From the NCBI GenBank assembly GCA_024508355.1, contig JAMZEJ010000010.1, forward strand, positions 124,001 to 188,000: a DNA stretch of 64,000 nucleotides. Direction: 5' to 3'. Below the pieces are notes generated by a model. It worked only from the letters and a program-made list of their open reading frames with translations. It had not been told where the DNA came from and did not search any database. The stretch is from Rhizosaccharibacter radicis (GTDB lineage Bacteria; Pseudomonadota; Alphaproteobacteria; Acetobacterales; Acetobacteraceae). Positions 8,546 to 18,433 of the stretch are shown in pieces; the first letter of the stretch is position 1, and each line of letters opens with the position of its first letter. A program made the position numbers and the translations under genes.

Positions 8546-9675
8546 GCGGCATTCCTCCGATCGGTCGATTCGTCGGCCCCGAACCCGAGCCCCGCGATGA
8601 AGCGTTCCCACACCGGAACGGGAAGCGCCCCGCCGCTCGCCTGGGCGTGTCCGTTGCCGTATTGCTCGTCCGCGCCCTCCGGCGTGCGCGCCCGCAGCCA
8701 GGCGACGAGGTCGGTATCGGTCGCCGTGCGCATGGCGAAATTGACCCAGCCGGGCCGGAAGCCGGTATTGGCCGCCATCACCAGGCTGTCCTTGAGGCGG
8801 GTCCGCCAGCTTTGCGCCACCAGCGGGTGGATCTGGCAGGGCGAATGCAGGCGGATCAGCACCACGGGCGGCCGCACCACGGGAGCGATGCGCCTGGCCG
8901 CGTCCAGCGCCGCCGCCACCTCGGCCTTGGCGTCCAGCAGACGCGCCGTGCCCGGATGCCGGCCGTTGGTGACGTCCTTGGGGCCGCTCGCCTCGCGCAG
9001 CACCTCGTAGGCCGGCCGGGCATCCCCGCTGCCGGAGCGGCGCGCGGCGTTGAGCAGCGACACCGCGTTGCGCAGCGCGGTGATGCCCACCGCGGCCCGG
9101 GCGTCGGCCAGCTCCGGAAACGGCGCCTTGTCGCCGAGATCGCCCAGGATGCCGATCGCGGCCAGCCACAGCAGGTCGTCCGGCGGCGGAGTCAGCCCGG
9201 CCTCCGCCAGGCCGCGCGCGCACCAGTAGCTCATCAGGCTGCTGGTCGGCACCGGATCGGCGCCGTAGCCGGTCAGACCCAGCACACGGTCGGCGGCGAC
9301 GCCCGTGCGCAGCCCGCCGGCGGTCACGTGGTGGTCGATCACGATCGTCGGCATGCCGGGCCGCAGCATCTCCGCGCGCAGCCCGAGGTCGGCGACGATC
9401 AGTGCCCCGGGTTCCTGGCCGTCGATCCGCCAGCCGGCGAGTTCGGTGCGCATGGCGGCCGACCAGGCGTTCTCCCCGCGCCCCACCAGCCGAAGCACAG
9501 GCTCGCGCCCCATGCGGGCGAGCGAGCGGCTCAGGATCGCGGCGGAGGAAAGCCCGTCGGCATCGTCGTGCGACAGCAGCAGCACCGGTCCGGCGCCGAA
9601 CCCGGCAGGACCCTCTCCCGACACCGCCTCGGCGAACCGACGTCCCACCTCGTGCGCGAATTCATCCTGTCGCAT
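8542..9675 (-). CDS. DHH-family phosphoesterase, RecJ-like
   Basis: 377 residues from the ATG at 9675, chosen because GGGGAG lies just upstream; a longer in-frame version to 9801 looks non-coding at its N-terminus. Motif I is SHDDADGLSSAA (D37, D38, D40). The DHH motif is IVIDHHVTAGG (residues 114-116), with D96 in VADLG between them, so the manganese-binding set of the DHH superfamily appears present. Relatives include RecJ 5'-3' exonuclease, nanoRNases and cyclic dinucleotide phosphodiesterases. The substrate is not certain, but overlap with uvsE favours a DNA-repair nuclease (inference). Confidence 0.82.
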   Translation of the reverse strand: MRQDEFAHEVGRRFAEAVSGEGPAGFGAGPVLLLSHDDADGLSSAAILSRSLARMGREPVLRLVGRGENAWSAAMRTELAGWRIDGQEPGALIVADLGLRAEMLRPGMPTIVIDHHVTAGGLRTGVAADRVLGLTGYGADPVPTSSLMSYWCARGLAEAGLTPPPDDLLWLAAIGILGDLGDKAPFPELADARAAVGITALRNAVSLLNAARRSGSGDARPAYEVLREASGPKDVTNGRHPGTARLLDAKAEVAAALDAARRIAPVVRPPVVLIRLHSPCQIHPLVAQSWRTRLKDSLVMAANTGFRPGWVNFAMRTATDTDLVAWLRARTPEGADEQYGNGHAQASGGALPVPVWERFIAGLGFGADESTDRRNAA

Positions 9676-9801
9676 CCGCTCCCCGCCCCCGTGCTTCCGG
9701 CCGCGCTGCCGGTAGCGGTGCCGGACCGGGTAGGTTCCGGCACGTTCGGTTGTGGACGCGAGCCCTACGGAAGGGCTTGATCTCCGGGCATCGAACGACA
9801 T

Positions 9802-9823
9802 ATCTTACGACATGTCTTACGAT
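9802..9823. promoter_or_regulatory. Imperfect palindrome before the PadR gene, probable operator
   Basis: A 22-base imperfect palindrome made of two TCTTACGA direct copies separated by CATG (18 of 22 positions symmetric, core GACATGTC). It lies 13 bases before the preferred PadR start, where autoregulators of this family usually bind. Confidence 0.55.
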
Positions 9824-9835
9824 GAAAGATCACAC

Positions 9836-10528
9836 ATGTTTCGACGCTTCATGATGGAACGGGATGGGCGCGGCCCCTCGGCGGAACAGATGGCGCAAGG
9901 ATTCCTGCACATGATCGGCCACCGGCACGGCTTCGGCGGACGCGGTCGCCACGGGGGCGGGCCCGGCTTCGGCCGACGCTTCGGAGGCGGCGACGGCGAC
10001 ATGCCCGGCGGCCGCCGCCTGGGCGCGGCCGAGCTGCAGCTGGTGATCCTCCGGCTGCTGGCCGACGGCCCACGCCACGGCTACGAGCTGATCCGCGCCT
10101 TGGAGGAACGTTCCGGCGGCTTCTACAGCCCGAGCCCGGGGGTGATCTATCCGGCGCTCACCTTCCTGGCCGAGATCGGCCACGCGGACGCCGTGCCGGA
10201 GGGCAACCGCAAGAGCTACACCATCACGGAAAGCGGACGCGACCATCTGGCCGCGCATCGCGAGGAAGCGGACACCATCCTGCAGACGCTGGAACGGATC
10301 GGCAGCCGGATGGATCAGGTGCGGGAAGCCTTCGCCGGGTTGCACGACACCGATCCCGCCGCCGATCCCGCCCTGGCGGCGGCGATGCACCGCGCGCGCC
10401 ACGAGCTCAAGCGTGCGCTCGGCACCCGGCGCGGCTGCTCGGCCGAGGAGGCACGGCGGCTGATCGGCATCCTGGAACGCGCCACGGCGGAAATCCTGCG
10501 AACGGCGCCGAAGGACGGCGCCGCGTAG
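9836..10528 (+). CDS. PadR-family transcriptional regulator with Gly/His/Arg-rich N-terminus
   Basis: 230 residues from the ATG at 9836. In-frame starts at 9752 and 9812 would put the operator-like palindrome inside the coding region. Residues 1-60 are rich in Gly, His and Arg (GHRHGFGGRGRHG). The PadR winged helix follows (about 64-140: LVILRLLADGPRHGYELI, SPGVIYPALTFL, RKSYTITESGR), then a helical dimerisation region. PadR proteins repress transporter, metal or redox genes in response to small ligands. The histidine-rich arm could sense a metal or haem, which is inference. No target gene is adjacent apart from its own promoter. Confidence 0.87.
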   Translation: MFRRFMMERDGRGPSAEQMAQGFLHMIGHRHGFGGRGRHGGGPGFGRRFGGGDGDMPGGRRLGAAELQLVILRLLADGPRHGYELIRALEERSGGFYSPSPGVIYPALTFLAEIGHADAVPEGNRKSYTITESGRDHLAAHREEADTILQTLERIGSRMDQVREAFAGLHDTDPAADPALAAAMHRARHELKRALGTRRGCSAEEARRLIGILERATAEILRTAPKDGAA

Positions 10529-10609
10529 GCGCGCCGCGAGCGCAAGGGCAACGCGCCGGGTCTCGCCCGCCCGGACCAGCGGTGCGGCGGCCCCCGCCGC
10601 CGGAGGCCG

Positions 10610-10631
10610 CGGGCATCGGACGCGATGCCCG
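10610..10631 (+). terminator. Hairpin downstream of the PadR gene
   Basis: A perfect 9-base stem (CGGGCATCG and CGATGCCCG) with a 4-base GACG loop. A second 7-base stem sits just before it at 10584-10600. There is no T-run, so the call rests on structure and position only. Confidence 0.4.
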
Positions 10632-10907
10632 GCCCCGGAAGCCGTCCGACACTCCCGCATTGGGGGCCCCGACGCCTGCCGCGGCGGGGCCACGGAGACC
10701 GCAAGCTGCCGGGACCGATGGCGCGCGCCTGAGCCCGCGAACGGTTCGAGACGGCCGATGTGCCGCCCGCACCGGACGACTTCCGGGCAGGCCCGTGCCG
10801 CCCGATCGGCACGCCGACCGGTAGCCGGACCGCTGCCTGGCGCCGGCCTGCGCCGCGCCGAGACGATGGCTCCGGCGCACGCAAGGAATCGCTTCTAAAC
10901 CGGAACG
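10632..10907. other. Intergenic region
   Basis: Together with 10529-10609 this makes a 379-base gap. Beyond the two hairpins described separately I see no gene, repeat or convincing promoter. Confidence 0.4.
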
Positions 10908-11792
10908 GTGGAACGATTCGCCCCTCCGCGCCTTGGTTGCGCCGACATCTTGTGTCGCCGAACCGGCCGCCTCCTGCGCCCACGGCGGCCCACACGCGAG
11001 GAGCGCGATCCCATCTCAGACCTGACCTTCGACGGGACGCCGTCCCCCGTCACGCCCCGACGCCCCCAGACGCGGCGCCCCACGGAAACCCGCACCGCCA
11101 CGGCGCAGGCCGTGCTGCACCGCCTGTTCGCCCGCAGCCGGCTGCTCCGGCGGGCCACCGTCGGTTCGCTGGCGAGGCTGGAGCTGATGATCCTGGGCGG
11201 CCACAAGCGCCGCGACAGCATCCGCACCATCCGCCGGGTCCGCGGCGAGCGCGAATCGCTGTTGAGCGGCAACGAGGCCTTCATGATCCACTCGCTCGCC
11301 CGGGCGCAGCGGGCGATCGGCGGGGTGATGGCGGAGGTGGGCGTCTTCCAGGGATGCTCGGCCAAGCTGATCAGCCTGGGCGGCGACCCTGAGGAGCTGC
11401 ATCTGTTCGACACGTTCGCAGGCCTGCCGGAGCCCGATCGCAAGGAACGCCATTCCATGCGCCGGGGCCATTACGCGGCCTCCCTGGAGGCCGTGCAGAC
11501 CTATCTCGGAGACCGGCCGAACCTCGTGTTCCACCAGGGATGCTTCACCGGGCAGAATACCGGCTGCGAGGACAAGCGCTTCTCGCTGGTGCATCTCGAC
11601 GTGGACATCAAGGAAGCCACGCGGGACTGCCTTGAGTTCTTCTACCCGCGAATGCTGCCGGGCGGCGTGATCGTCAGCCACGACTACTCGTACCTGCACG
11701 GCGTGCGCGAAGCCTTCGAGGAGTTCCTGGCCGACAAACCCGAGCGGTCGGTGGAGCTGCCCACCTCGCAGGTGATGCTGATCAAGGCCTGA
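10908..11792 (+). CDS. TylF/macrocin O-methyltransferase-like SAM methyltransferase
   Basis: The frame starts with GTG at 10908 (294 residues). The conserved domain begins only around residue 80, so GTG 11112 or ATG 11187 (GGAG a few bases upstream) are real alternatives. The SAM-binding core is clear: GVMAEVGVFQGCSAKLI, then LHLFDTFAGLPEP, LVHLDVDIKEAT and GGVIVSHDYSYLHG, as in the TylF family of sugar O-methyltransferases and related enzymes. The likely substrate is a sugar or polysaccharide precursor, not determinable here. It stands alone between the PadR gene and the sugar transporter regulator. Confidence 0.8.
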   Translation: MERFAPPRLGCADILCRRTGRLLRPRRPTREERDPISDLTFDGTPSPVTPRRPQTRRPTETRTATAQAVLHRLFARSRLLRRATVGSLARLELMILGGHKRRDSIRTIRRVRGERESLLSGNEAFMIHSLARAQRAIGGVMAEVGVFQGCSAKLISLGGDPEELHLFDTFAGLPEPDRKERHSMRRGHYAASLEAVQTYLGDRPNLVFHQGCFTGQNTGCEDKRFSLVHLDVDIKEATRDCLEFFYPRMLPGGVIVSHDYSYLHGVREAFEEFLADKPERSVELPTSQVMLIKA

Positions 11793-11814
11793 TCGCGACC
11801 CACATCATGGGTCA

Positions 11815-11829
11815 TATAGTATGACTATA
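11815..11829. promoter_or_regulatory. FadR/GntR-type operator
   Basis: Inverted repeat TATAGT-ATG-ACTATA in an otherwise GC-rich gap. The core TAGTATGACTA fits the TNGTNNNACNA pattern bound by FadR-subfamily GntR regulators. It lies 158 bases before the GTG of such a regulator and probably controls that gene and the sugar operon behind it. Confidence 0.65.
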
Positions 11830-11986
11830 CAAGGCGGTCCGGCGGAGGCATGATCCGCCCCGGACATCGCGGAAGACGACGAAGAACGTCGCGACGCGCG
11901 GTGCCCGGGGAAGGAATCATCGTCATGGCCGTCCGGCCATTCCGCCATCTCGCCCGAACCGCGCCGTCCGGCCTGGCCTGCACGCC

Positions 11987-12964
11987 GTGACAGGGCATCT
12001 CGTGGTGATTCCGGCGGGACGCTCGCTGTCGAACCACGCGGCCGTGGCGCGGGCACTGGGTATCGACATCATCGCCCGGCGGTTGTCCGGCGGCGACAAG
12101 CTGCCGAGCGATGCCGAGCTGTGCGCGCGCTTCGGCGTGTCGCGTCCGGTGCTGCGCGAAGCGGTGAAGACCCTGGCGGCCAAGGGGCTGCTGTCCACCA
12201 AGACCCGGGTCGGCACCCTGGTGCGCGACCCTGCGGCCTGGAACATGTTCGACGGCGACGTGCTGGCCTGGCATCTCGACGTGGGGATCGGCACCCGGTT
12301 CCTCCGCCATCTGGCCGACATCCGGCTGGCGGTGGAGCCGCAGGCGGCGTCCCTCGCCGCGATGCGCCGCACCGAGGAGGATCTGGACGGGCTGCAACGC
12401 CTGATGGCGGAGTTCGCCGAGCGGGTGCGGAACGGCCTGGATCTCGCCGAAGCCGATTGCGCGCTGCATCTCGCGATCGCCGCCGCGTCCGGCAACCCCT
12501 TCATGCGCTCGATCGGCGCGGTGGTGCAGGTGGCGCTGCGGGCATCGTTCCAGCTCAGCGCCCCGGTGGGCGCCGCCGGCCGGGACCGCACGGTTCGGAC
12601 CCACGAGCGGATCGTGGCGGCCATCGCCGGACGCGACAGCATCGGGGCGGCCGCCGCCATGACGGAGGTGATCCGCCAGGGCCTCGTGCGCCATGCCGAG
12701 GCCGGCATCGAGGTCCCCGGCGTGATGCTTCCTGGCCTCCCCGCGGGCGGGGACGGCGATACCGGAGCACGGACGGTCTTCAAGCGGCCCGGCGACCAGC
12801 CGCCGCGAAGCATGTCGGAGGGCATCGCCGCCGATGCCGTGCCGAACGACCCCGACCGGCGCCGAGCGCGGCGCCGGCGGAACACCCCGCTGGCCATTCC
12901 GGCCGGCCGGATCCGGACGGCGCAGACCTTCCGATCCTCTTCTTCTCCCGGGAGCGAAACATGA
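11987..12964 (+). CDS. GntR-family (FadR/FCD) transcriptional regulator of the sugar transporter
   Basis: GTG start at 11987, 325 residues. The winged helix is at about 15-80 ([35 protein letters not shown]). An FCD ligand domain follows (about 95-235) with [11 protein letters not shown] and the metal-binding style residues [13 protein letters not shown] and [12 protein letters not shown]. It resembles DgoR-like regulators that sense sugar acids or sugars. About 85 residues after the FCD domain are low-complexity, Arg/Pro/Ser-rich and unlike the family. They may be read-through of a leader region, because the stop overlaps the ATG of the binding-protein gene (12961-12964). It probably represses the transporter until a sugar or derivative binds. 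Confidence 0.88.
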   Translation: MTGHLVVIPAGRSLSNHAAVARALGIDIIARRLSGGDKLPSDAELCARFGVSRPVLREAVKTLAAKGLLSTKTRVGTLVRDPAAWNMFDGDVLAWHLDVGIGTRFLRHLADIRLAVEPQAASLAAMRRTEEDLDGLQRLMAEFAERVRNGLDLAEADCALHLAIAAASGNPFMRSIGAVVQVALRASFQLSAPVGAAGRDRTVRTHERIVAAIAGRDSIGAAAAMTEVIRQGLVRHAEAGIEVPGVMLPGLPAGGDGDTGARTVFKRPGDQPPRSMSEGIAADAVPNDPDRRRARRRRNTPLAIPAGRIRTAQTFRSSSSPGSET

Positions 12965-14025
12965 AGTTCTTTTCCACCATGGTCTCGGCGGTCGCGCTGT
13001 GCGTCGCCGCCGCCGGCCCCGCGGCCATGGCGCAGGACAAGCCGACCGTGGGCATCGCCATGCCCACCAAATCCTCGGCCCGCTGGATCGCGGACGGCGA
13101 CAACATGGTCAAGGAACTGCAGGGGCGCGGCTACAAGACCGACCTGCAATATGCCGACGACGACATCCCGAACCAGCTCTCGCAGGTCGAGAACATGGTC
13201 ACCAAGGGCGACAAGGTGCTGGTGATCGCCTCCATCGACGGCACCACCCTGTCGGACGTGCTCAAGCAGGCGGCCGCGCGCGGCGTGAAGATCATCGCCT
13301 ATGACCGCCTGATCCGGAACACGCCGAACGTCAGCTACTACGCGACCTTCGACAACTTCAAGGTCGGCGTGCTGCAGGCGCAGTCGCTGTTGAAGGGCCT
13401 GAACTATCCGGCCGACAAGGGTCCGTTCAACATCGAGCTGTTCGGCGGCTCGCCCGACGACAACAACGCCTATTTCTTCTACAACGGTGCGATGTCGGTG
13501 CTGAAGCCGCTCATCGACCAGGGCGTGCTGAAGGTGCAGAGCGGCCAGATGGGCATGGACAAGGTGTCCACCCTGCGCTGGGACGGCGCCACCGCCCAGG
13601 CGCGCATGGATAACCTGCTGAGCGCCTACTACACCAACAAGAAGCTGAACGGCGTGCTGTCGCCCTATGACGGCATCTCGATCGGCATCCTGTCCTCGCT
13701 GAAGGGCGTCGGCTACGGCAGCGGCGACATGAAGATGCCGATTGTCACCGGCCAGGATTGCGAGATCCCGTCGGTGAAGTCGATCATCGCCGGCGAGCAG
13801 TATTCCTCCATCTACAAGGACACCCGCAAGCTCGCGAAGGTGACCGTGGACATGGTGGACGCCGTGCTGAGCGGCAAGGAGCCGCCGGTCAACGACACCA
13901 AGAGCTACAACAACGGCGTCAAGGTGGTTCCGGCCTACCTGCTGCCGCCCGTGGTGGTCGACAAGAGCAACTGGAAGCAGGAGCTGGTCGACAGCGGCTA
14001 CTACAAGCAGTCCCAGATCGACTGA
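12961..14025 (+). CDS. chvE: Sugar ABC transporter periplasmic binding protein, ChvE-like
   Basis: 354 residues with a cleavable signal peptide (hydrophobic stretch ending AAMAQ, about residue 24). The mature protein is a two-lobed periplasmic-binding protein close to ChvE/multiple-monosaccharide type: [58 protein letters not shown] and [13 protein letters not shown]. ChvE proteins bind glucose, galactose, arabinose, xylose and some acidic sugars. In Agrobacterium ChvE also feeds the VirA sensor, but no such sensor is seen here. The regulator's stop overlaps its start, and the ATPase and permease follow in the usual order. Confidence 0.92.
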   Translation: MKFFSTMVSAVALCVAAAGPAAMAQDKPTVGIAMPTKSSARWIADGDNMVKELQGRGYKTDLQYADDDIPNQLSQVENMVTKGDKVLVIASIDGTTLSDVLKQAAARGVKIIAYDRLIRNTPNVSYYATFDNFKVGVLQAQSLLKGLNYPADKGPFNIELFGGSPDDNNAYFFYNGAMSVLKPLIDQGVLKVQSGQMGMDKVSTLRWDGATAQARMDNLLSAYYTNKKLNGVLSPYDGISIGILSSLKGVGYGSGDMKMPIVTGQDCEIPSVKSIIAGEQYSSIYKDTRKLAKVTVDMVDAVLSGKEPPVNDTKSYNNGVKVVPAYLLPPVVVDKSNWKQELVDSGYYKQSQID

Positions 14026-14049
14026 TCCGGACCTCGATCCTTTGACCCG

Positions 14050-14080
14050 CCGCCCGGCCATCCCTCGGGATGCCGGGCGG
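14050..14080 (+). terminator. Intra-operon hairpin after the binding-protein gene
   Basis: A strong stem (arms CCGCCCGGC and GCCGGGCGG, extended by ATCCC/GGGAT past a one-base bulge, 2-base loop) followed by TTT. It sits between chvE and gguA. Such hairpins commonly stabilise or over-represent the binding-protein message relative to the ATPase and permease. Confidence 0.6.
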
Positions 14081-14102
14081 TTTCCACACGAAGGTTTCCC
14101 GC

Positions 14103-15706
<1,604 letters not shown>

Positions 15707-15710
<4 letters not shown>

Positions 15711-16951
15711 GCGACAATACCCTGTCCCCCGCCACGGCGCCGGCGGCCGACGTGGCGCCCCCGGTTCCCGGCAAGGTCGCCGAGCTGGCCGACCGCGCGC
15801 ACATGGGCTTCATCAAGAGCCACCTGCGCGACTACGGCCTGACGCTCTCGCTGTTCGCGATCATGCTGTTCTTCGAGCTGGTGACCGGCGGCACCCTGCT
15901 GCGCCCCCTCAACCTCACCAACCTCGTGCTGCAGAACAGCTACATCGTCATCATGGCGCTGGGCATGCTGCTGGTGATCGTGTCCGGACACATCGACCTG
16001 TCTGTCGGCTCGGTCGCGGGCTTTGTCGGCGCGGTCGCCGCCGTGCTCATGGTGCAGTACCACCTGGACTTCGTGTCCGCCAGCATCCTGTGCCTGATCC
16101 TGGGCGGCCTCATCGGCGCCGCCCAGGGCTACTGGATCGCCTATTTCGGCATCCCGTCCTTTATCGTGACGCTCGCCGGCATGCTCGTGTTCAAGGGGCT
16201 GGCGCTGGCGATCCTGCACGGCCAGTCGCTCGGTCCGTTCGCCACCACCTTCCAGAAGCTGTCGTCCGGCTTCATCCCCGAACTGCTGCCCAACACGGGC
16301 GGCCATTTCTTCACCTCCATCCTGCTCGGCGTGATCCTGGCGCTCGCCATGGTGGCGCTCAGCATCCGCGGCCGGCTCCGCCAGATGTCGCACAAGATCG
16401 ACGTGGAACCAGTCGCGTTCTTCGCGATCAAGAACCTGCTGCTGTTCGCGGTGATCACCTATTTCGCCGTGCAGATCGCCTCGCACCACGGCCTGCCCAA
16501 CGTGCTGATCATCATGACGATCCTGATCGTCCTGTACGGCTTCATGACGCAGCGCACGGTGGTCGGACGCCAGATCTACGCGGTGGGCGGCAACGTCCGC
16601 GCCGCCAAGCTGTCGGGCATCCGTACCGAGCGCCTCACCTTCCTCACCTTCGTCAACATGGGCGCGCTGGCGGCGCTGGGCGGCCTGGTGTTCGCCGCCC
16701 GCCTCAACACCGCGACGCCCAAGGCCGGACAGGGCTTCGAGCTCGAGGTGATCGCCGCCTGCTTCATCGGCGGGGCCTCCGCCTATGGCGGTGTCGGCAA
16801 GGTGGCCGGCGTCGTGGTGGGCGCGCTGATCATCGGCGTGCTGAACAACGGGATGTCCATCATGGGCGTCGGCATCGACTACCAGCAGGTGCTCAAGGGT
16901 CTCGTGCTGCTCGGCGCCGTGTGCATCGACGTCTACAACCAGAAGCGCTGA
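15707..16951 (+). CDS. gguB: Sugar ABC transporter permease, GguB-like
   Basis: 414 residues, about ten hydrophobic helices, of the BPD_transp_2 (RbsC/XylH) family. Signature segments include [36 protein letters not shown] and [20 protein letters not shown] long cytoplasmic N-terminus and an extra insertion around residues 220-250 match the XylH/GguB type rather than the shorter RbsC type. It forms the membrane channel of the sugar importer. ATGA overlap with gguA indicates translational coupling. A large hairpin follows at 16958-16990. Confidence 0.93.
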
Positions 16952-16957
16952 GGCTTC

Positions 16958-16990
16958 CGCCGCCCGTCCGGCACCACCGGGCGGGCGGCG
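16958..16990 (+). terminator. Strong hairpin ending the sugar transporter operon
   Basis: A 14-base stem with one G-T wobble (arms 16958-16971 and 16977-16990) and a 5-base loop begins 6 bases after the permease stop. There is no T-tract, but stem strength and position make an operon-end terminator likely. Confidence 0.6.
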
Positions 16991-17044
16991 AACGGAAGCG
17001 GTTCCCGTGCGTTGCGGCTGCGCAACCTTCGAGGGCGCCTTTCC

Positions 17045-17245
17045 ATGATTACCATCCTGATCATCGTGCTACTCATCCTGGCGCTCGGCGGAGGCGGCTA
17101 TGGCCTTCGTTCCGGCTGGTACGGCGGATCGCGCGGCCGTGGCTTCAACGGGCTCGGATTGCTGCCGATCCTGCTGATCGTGATCGTGCTGTTTCTGCTG
17201 TTCTTCGGGTCGGGCACCGGCGCCGGCCCTGCCGCAGCCCCCTGA
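17045..17245 (+). CDS. Small membrane protein
   Basis: 66 residues from the ATG at 17045, with GAGGG about 9 bases upstream. Two hydrophobic segments (about 2-18 and 36-55) flank a Gly/Arg-rich loop (GGGGYGLRSGWYGG); the tail is Gly/Ala/Pro-rich. It resembles the many short DUF3309-like membrane proteins of alphaproteobacteria, which have no assigned function and are often stress-induced. It sits alone between the sugar operon terminator and a converging purine operon. Confidence 0.65.
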   Translation: MITILIIVLLILALGGGGYGLRSGWYGGSRGRGFNGLGLLPILLIVIVLFLLFFGSGTGAGPAAAP

Positions 17246-17281
17246 GCCGAGACGCCATCGACGCGGGGTTCCTTCCGCTCC

Positions 17282-17311
17282 CCTACCCGCCCCCGAACAT
17301 CGGCGGGTAGG
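17282..17311. terminator. Bidirectional hairpin between convergent genes
   Basis: A perfect 10-base stem (CCTACCCGCC at 17282-17291, GGCGGGTAGG at 17302-17311) with a 10-base loop in the 90-base gap between the small membrane protein gene and the end of the purine operon. Confidence 0.6.
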
Positions 17312-17335
17312 ACGGGGCGGCGGGCAGCGTCGTGT

Positions 17336-18433
17336 TCAGCCGCCGCCCGCCGCCCAGCGTTCGAAGCTGGCCAGAAACCGCTCCGCATCGATGGACTGCA
17401 CCAGATGCGTCACCGGAGCGTTCGCGGGGGCGCTCCCCGGGATGCTGGCGGCGTCGGGCCGGGACAGCACGGCCCGCCCATAATCGGGGCCTCGTGCCAG
17501 GTCCACGTCCATCCGTACCGCGACCTCCTGCCTGATCAGCGACGGATCGATGGCGACCGCGGTGGTGATCTCGTCCCAGAACGGCTGTCCCCGGCGGGCG
17601 AAGCGGGCCACGTAGCGGTTCTCCGGACGATCGCCGCGCCCGATGCGGTCCGCCATCTCGTTCGTCATCACGATCCCGGTCGACACGTCGCCCACGGCGG
17701 TGATGCGCGCCCAGGGCGCGGTCAGCACGATGTGGGCCGCCTCGGGGTCGAACAGGAAGTTGAAATCGGTGGCGTAGTCCGCGTTGCCGGTCACCTGGCG
17801 CATGTTGGTGTCCACCAGGCCGCCCATGAACACCAGCCCGCGGGCCAGCGCGGCGATGTCCGGGGCGATGCGGACCGCCAGCGCGATATCGGTCAGCGGC
17901 CCGGCCGCCACGATCGTCACCTGGTGCGGATGCGACCGCACCGCGCGCACCAGCGCGGTTGCGGCGTCGACATCGCTCGGCCGCGCGGCGGGAGCACCTT
18001 CCGGCATCGGCGGCACCAGCGCCGGATCGTCGGGATGGTAGTGCCGCCCGGTTTTGGGCGCGTTCCAGGCGCCCTTCCACGCGATCCGCCCGAACCGGCC
18101 CTCCCATTCCGCCATCTCGCGCTGGGTGCGCAGCAGCGGCATCTCGGCACCCGGATGCACGGAGATGTCGGTCCGCCCCGCGATCTCCAGGAAGCGCAGC
18201 AGGTGCTGGACCTCCTCCTGCCGCCAGGCGTCGCCCGTCACCACCCCGATGCCGAGCAGCCTGACCCGCGGCGCCGCCAGCAGCGGGATCAGCGACTGGA
18301 TGTTGGAGCCGCCCGGCCCCAGGAAGTCGTTGTCGAGAAACACCAGCCGGGGCTCGTCCGCGGCCACGCCACGGGCACCGCCGTTCGCGACGAACAGAAA
18401 CGTGGCGGCCAGCAGGCCCGGCAGGAACCGCAT
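17336..18433 (-). CDS. Exported nucleoside hydrolase-like protein with altered metal site
   Basis: 365 residues. A signal peptide (about 1-25, MRFLPGLLAATFLFVANG) predicts periplasmic location, unlike the cytoplasmic classical enzymes. The inosine-uridine nucleoside hydrolase fold is recognisable from VVTGDAWRQEEVQH, TIVAAGPLTDIALA, GLVFMGGLVDTN and WDEITTAVAIDP. The calcium-binding DxDxxxDD motif is changed: residues 34-41 read D-N-D-F-L-G-P-G, so the terminal Asp pair is lost, and the later His-Asp pair is D-E. It may be a divergent hydrolase or a nucleoside-binding protein. Its start overlaps the adenine deaminase stop by one base. Confidence 0.85.
   Translation of the reverse strand: MRFLPGLLAATFLFVANGGARGVAADEPRLVFLDNDFLGPGGSNIQSLIPLLAAPRVRLLGIGVVTGDAWRQEEVQHLLRFLEIAGRTDISVHPGAEMPLLRTQREMAEWEGRFGRIAWKGAWNAPKTGRHYHPDDPALVPPMPEGAPAARPSDVDAATALVRAVRSHPHQVTIVAAGPLTDIALAVRIAPDIAALARGLVFMGGLVDTNMRQVTGNADYATDFNFLFDPEAAHIVLTAPWARITAVGDVSTGIVMTNEMADRIGRGDRPENRYVARFARRGQPFWDEITTAVAIDPSLIRQEVAVRMDVDLARGPDYGRAVLSRPDAASIPGSAPANAPVTHLVQSIDAERFLASFERWAAGGG

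Noticed and set aside
7160..9010. Plus-strand 616-codon frame over uvsE and the DHH gene
   Set aside because: Antisense shadow; the minus-strand frames carry all family motifs.
12961..14025. Naming the binding protein XylF
   Set aside because: Motifs and the ATPase/permease lengths fit the ChvE-GguAB (multiple monosaccharide) group better than XylFGH.
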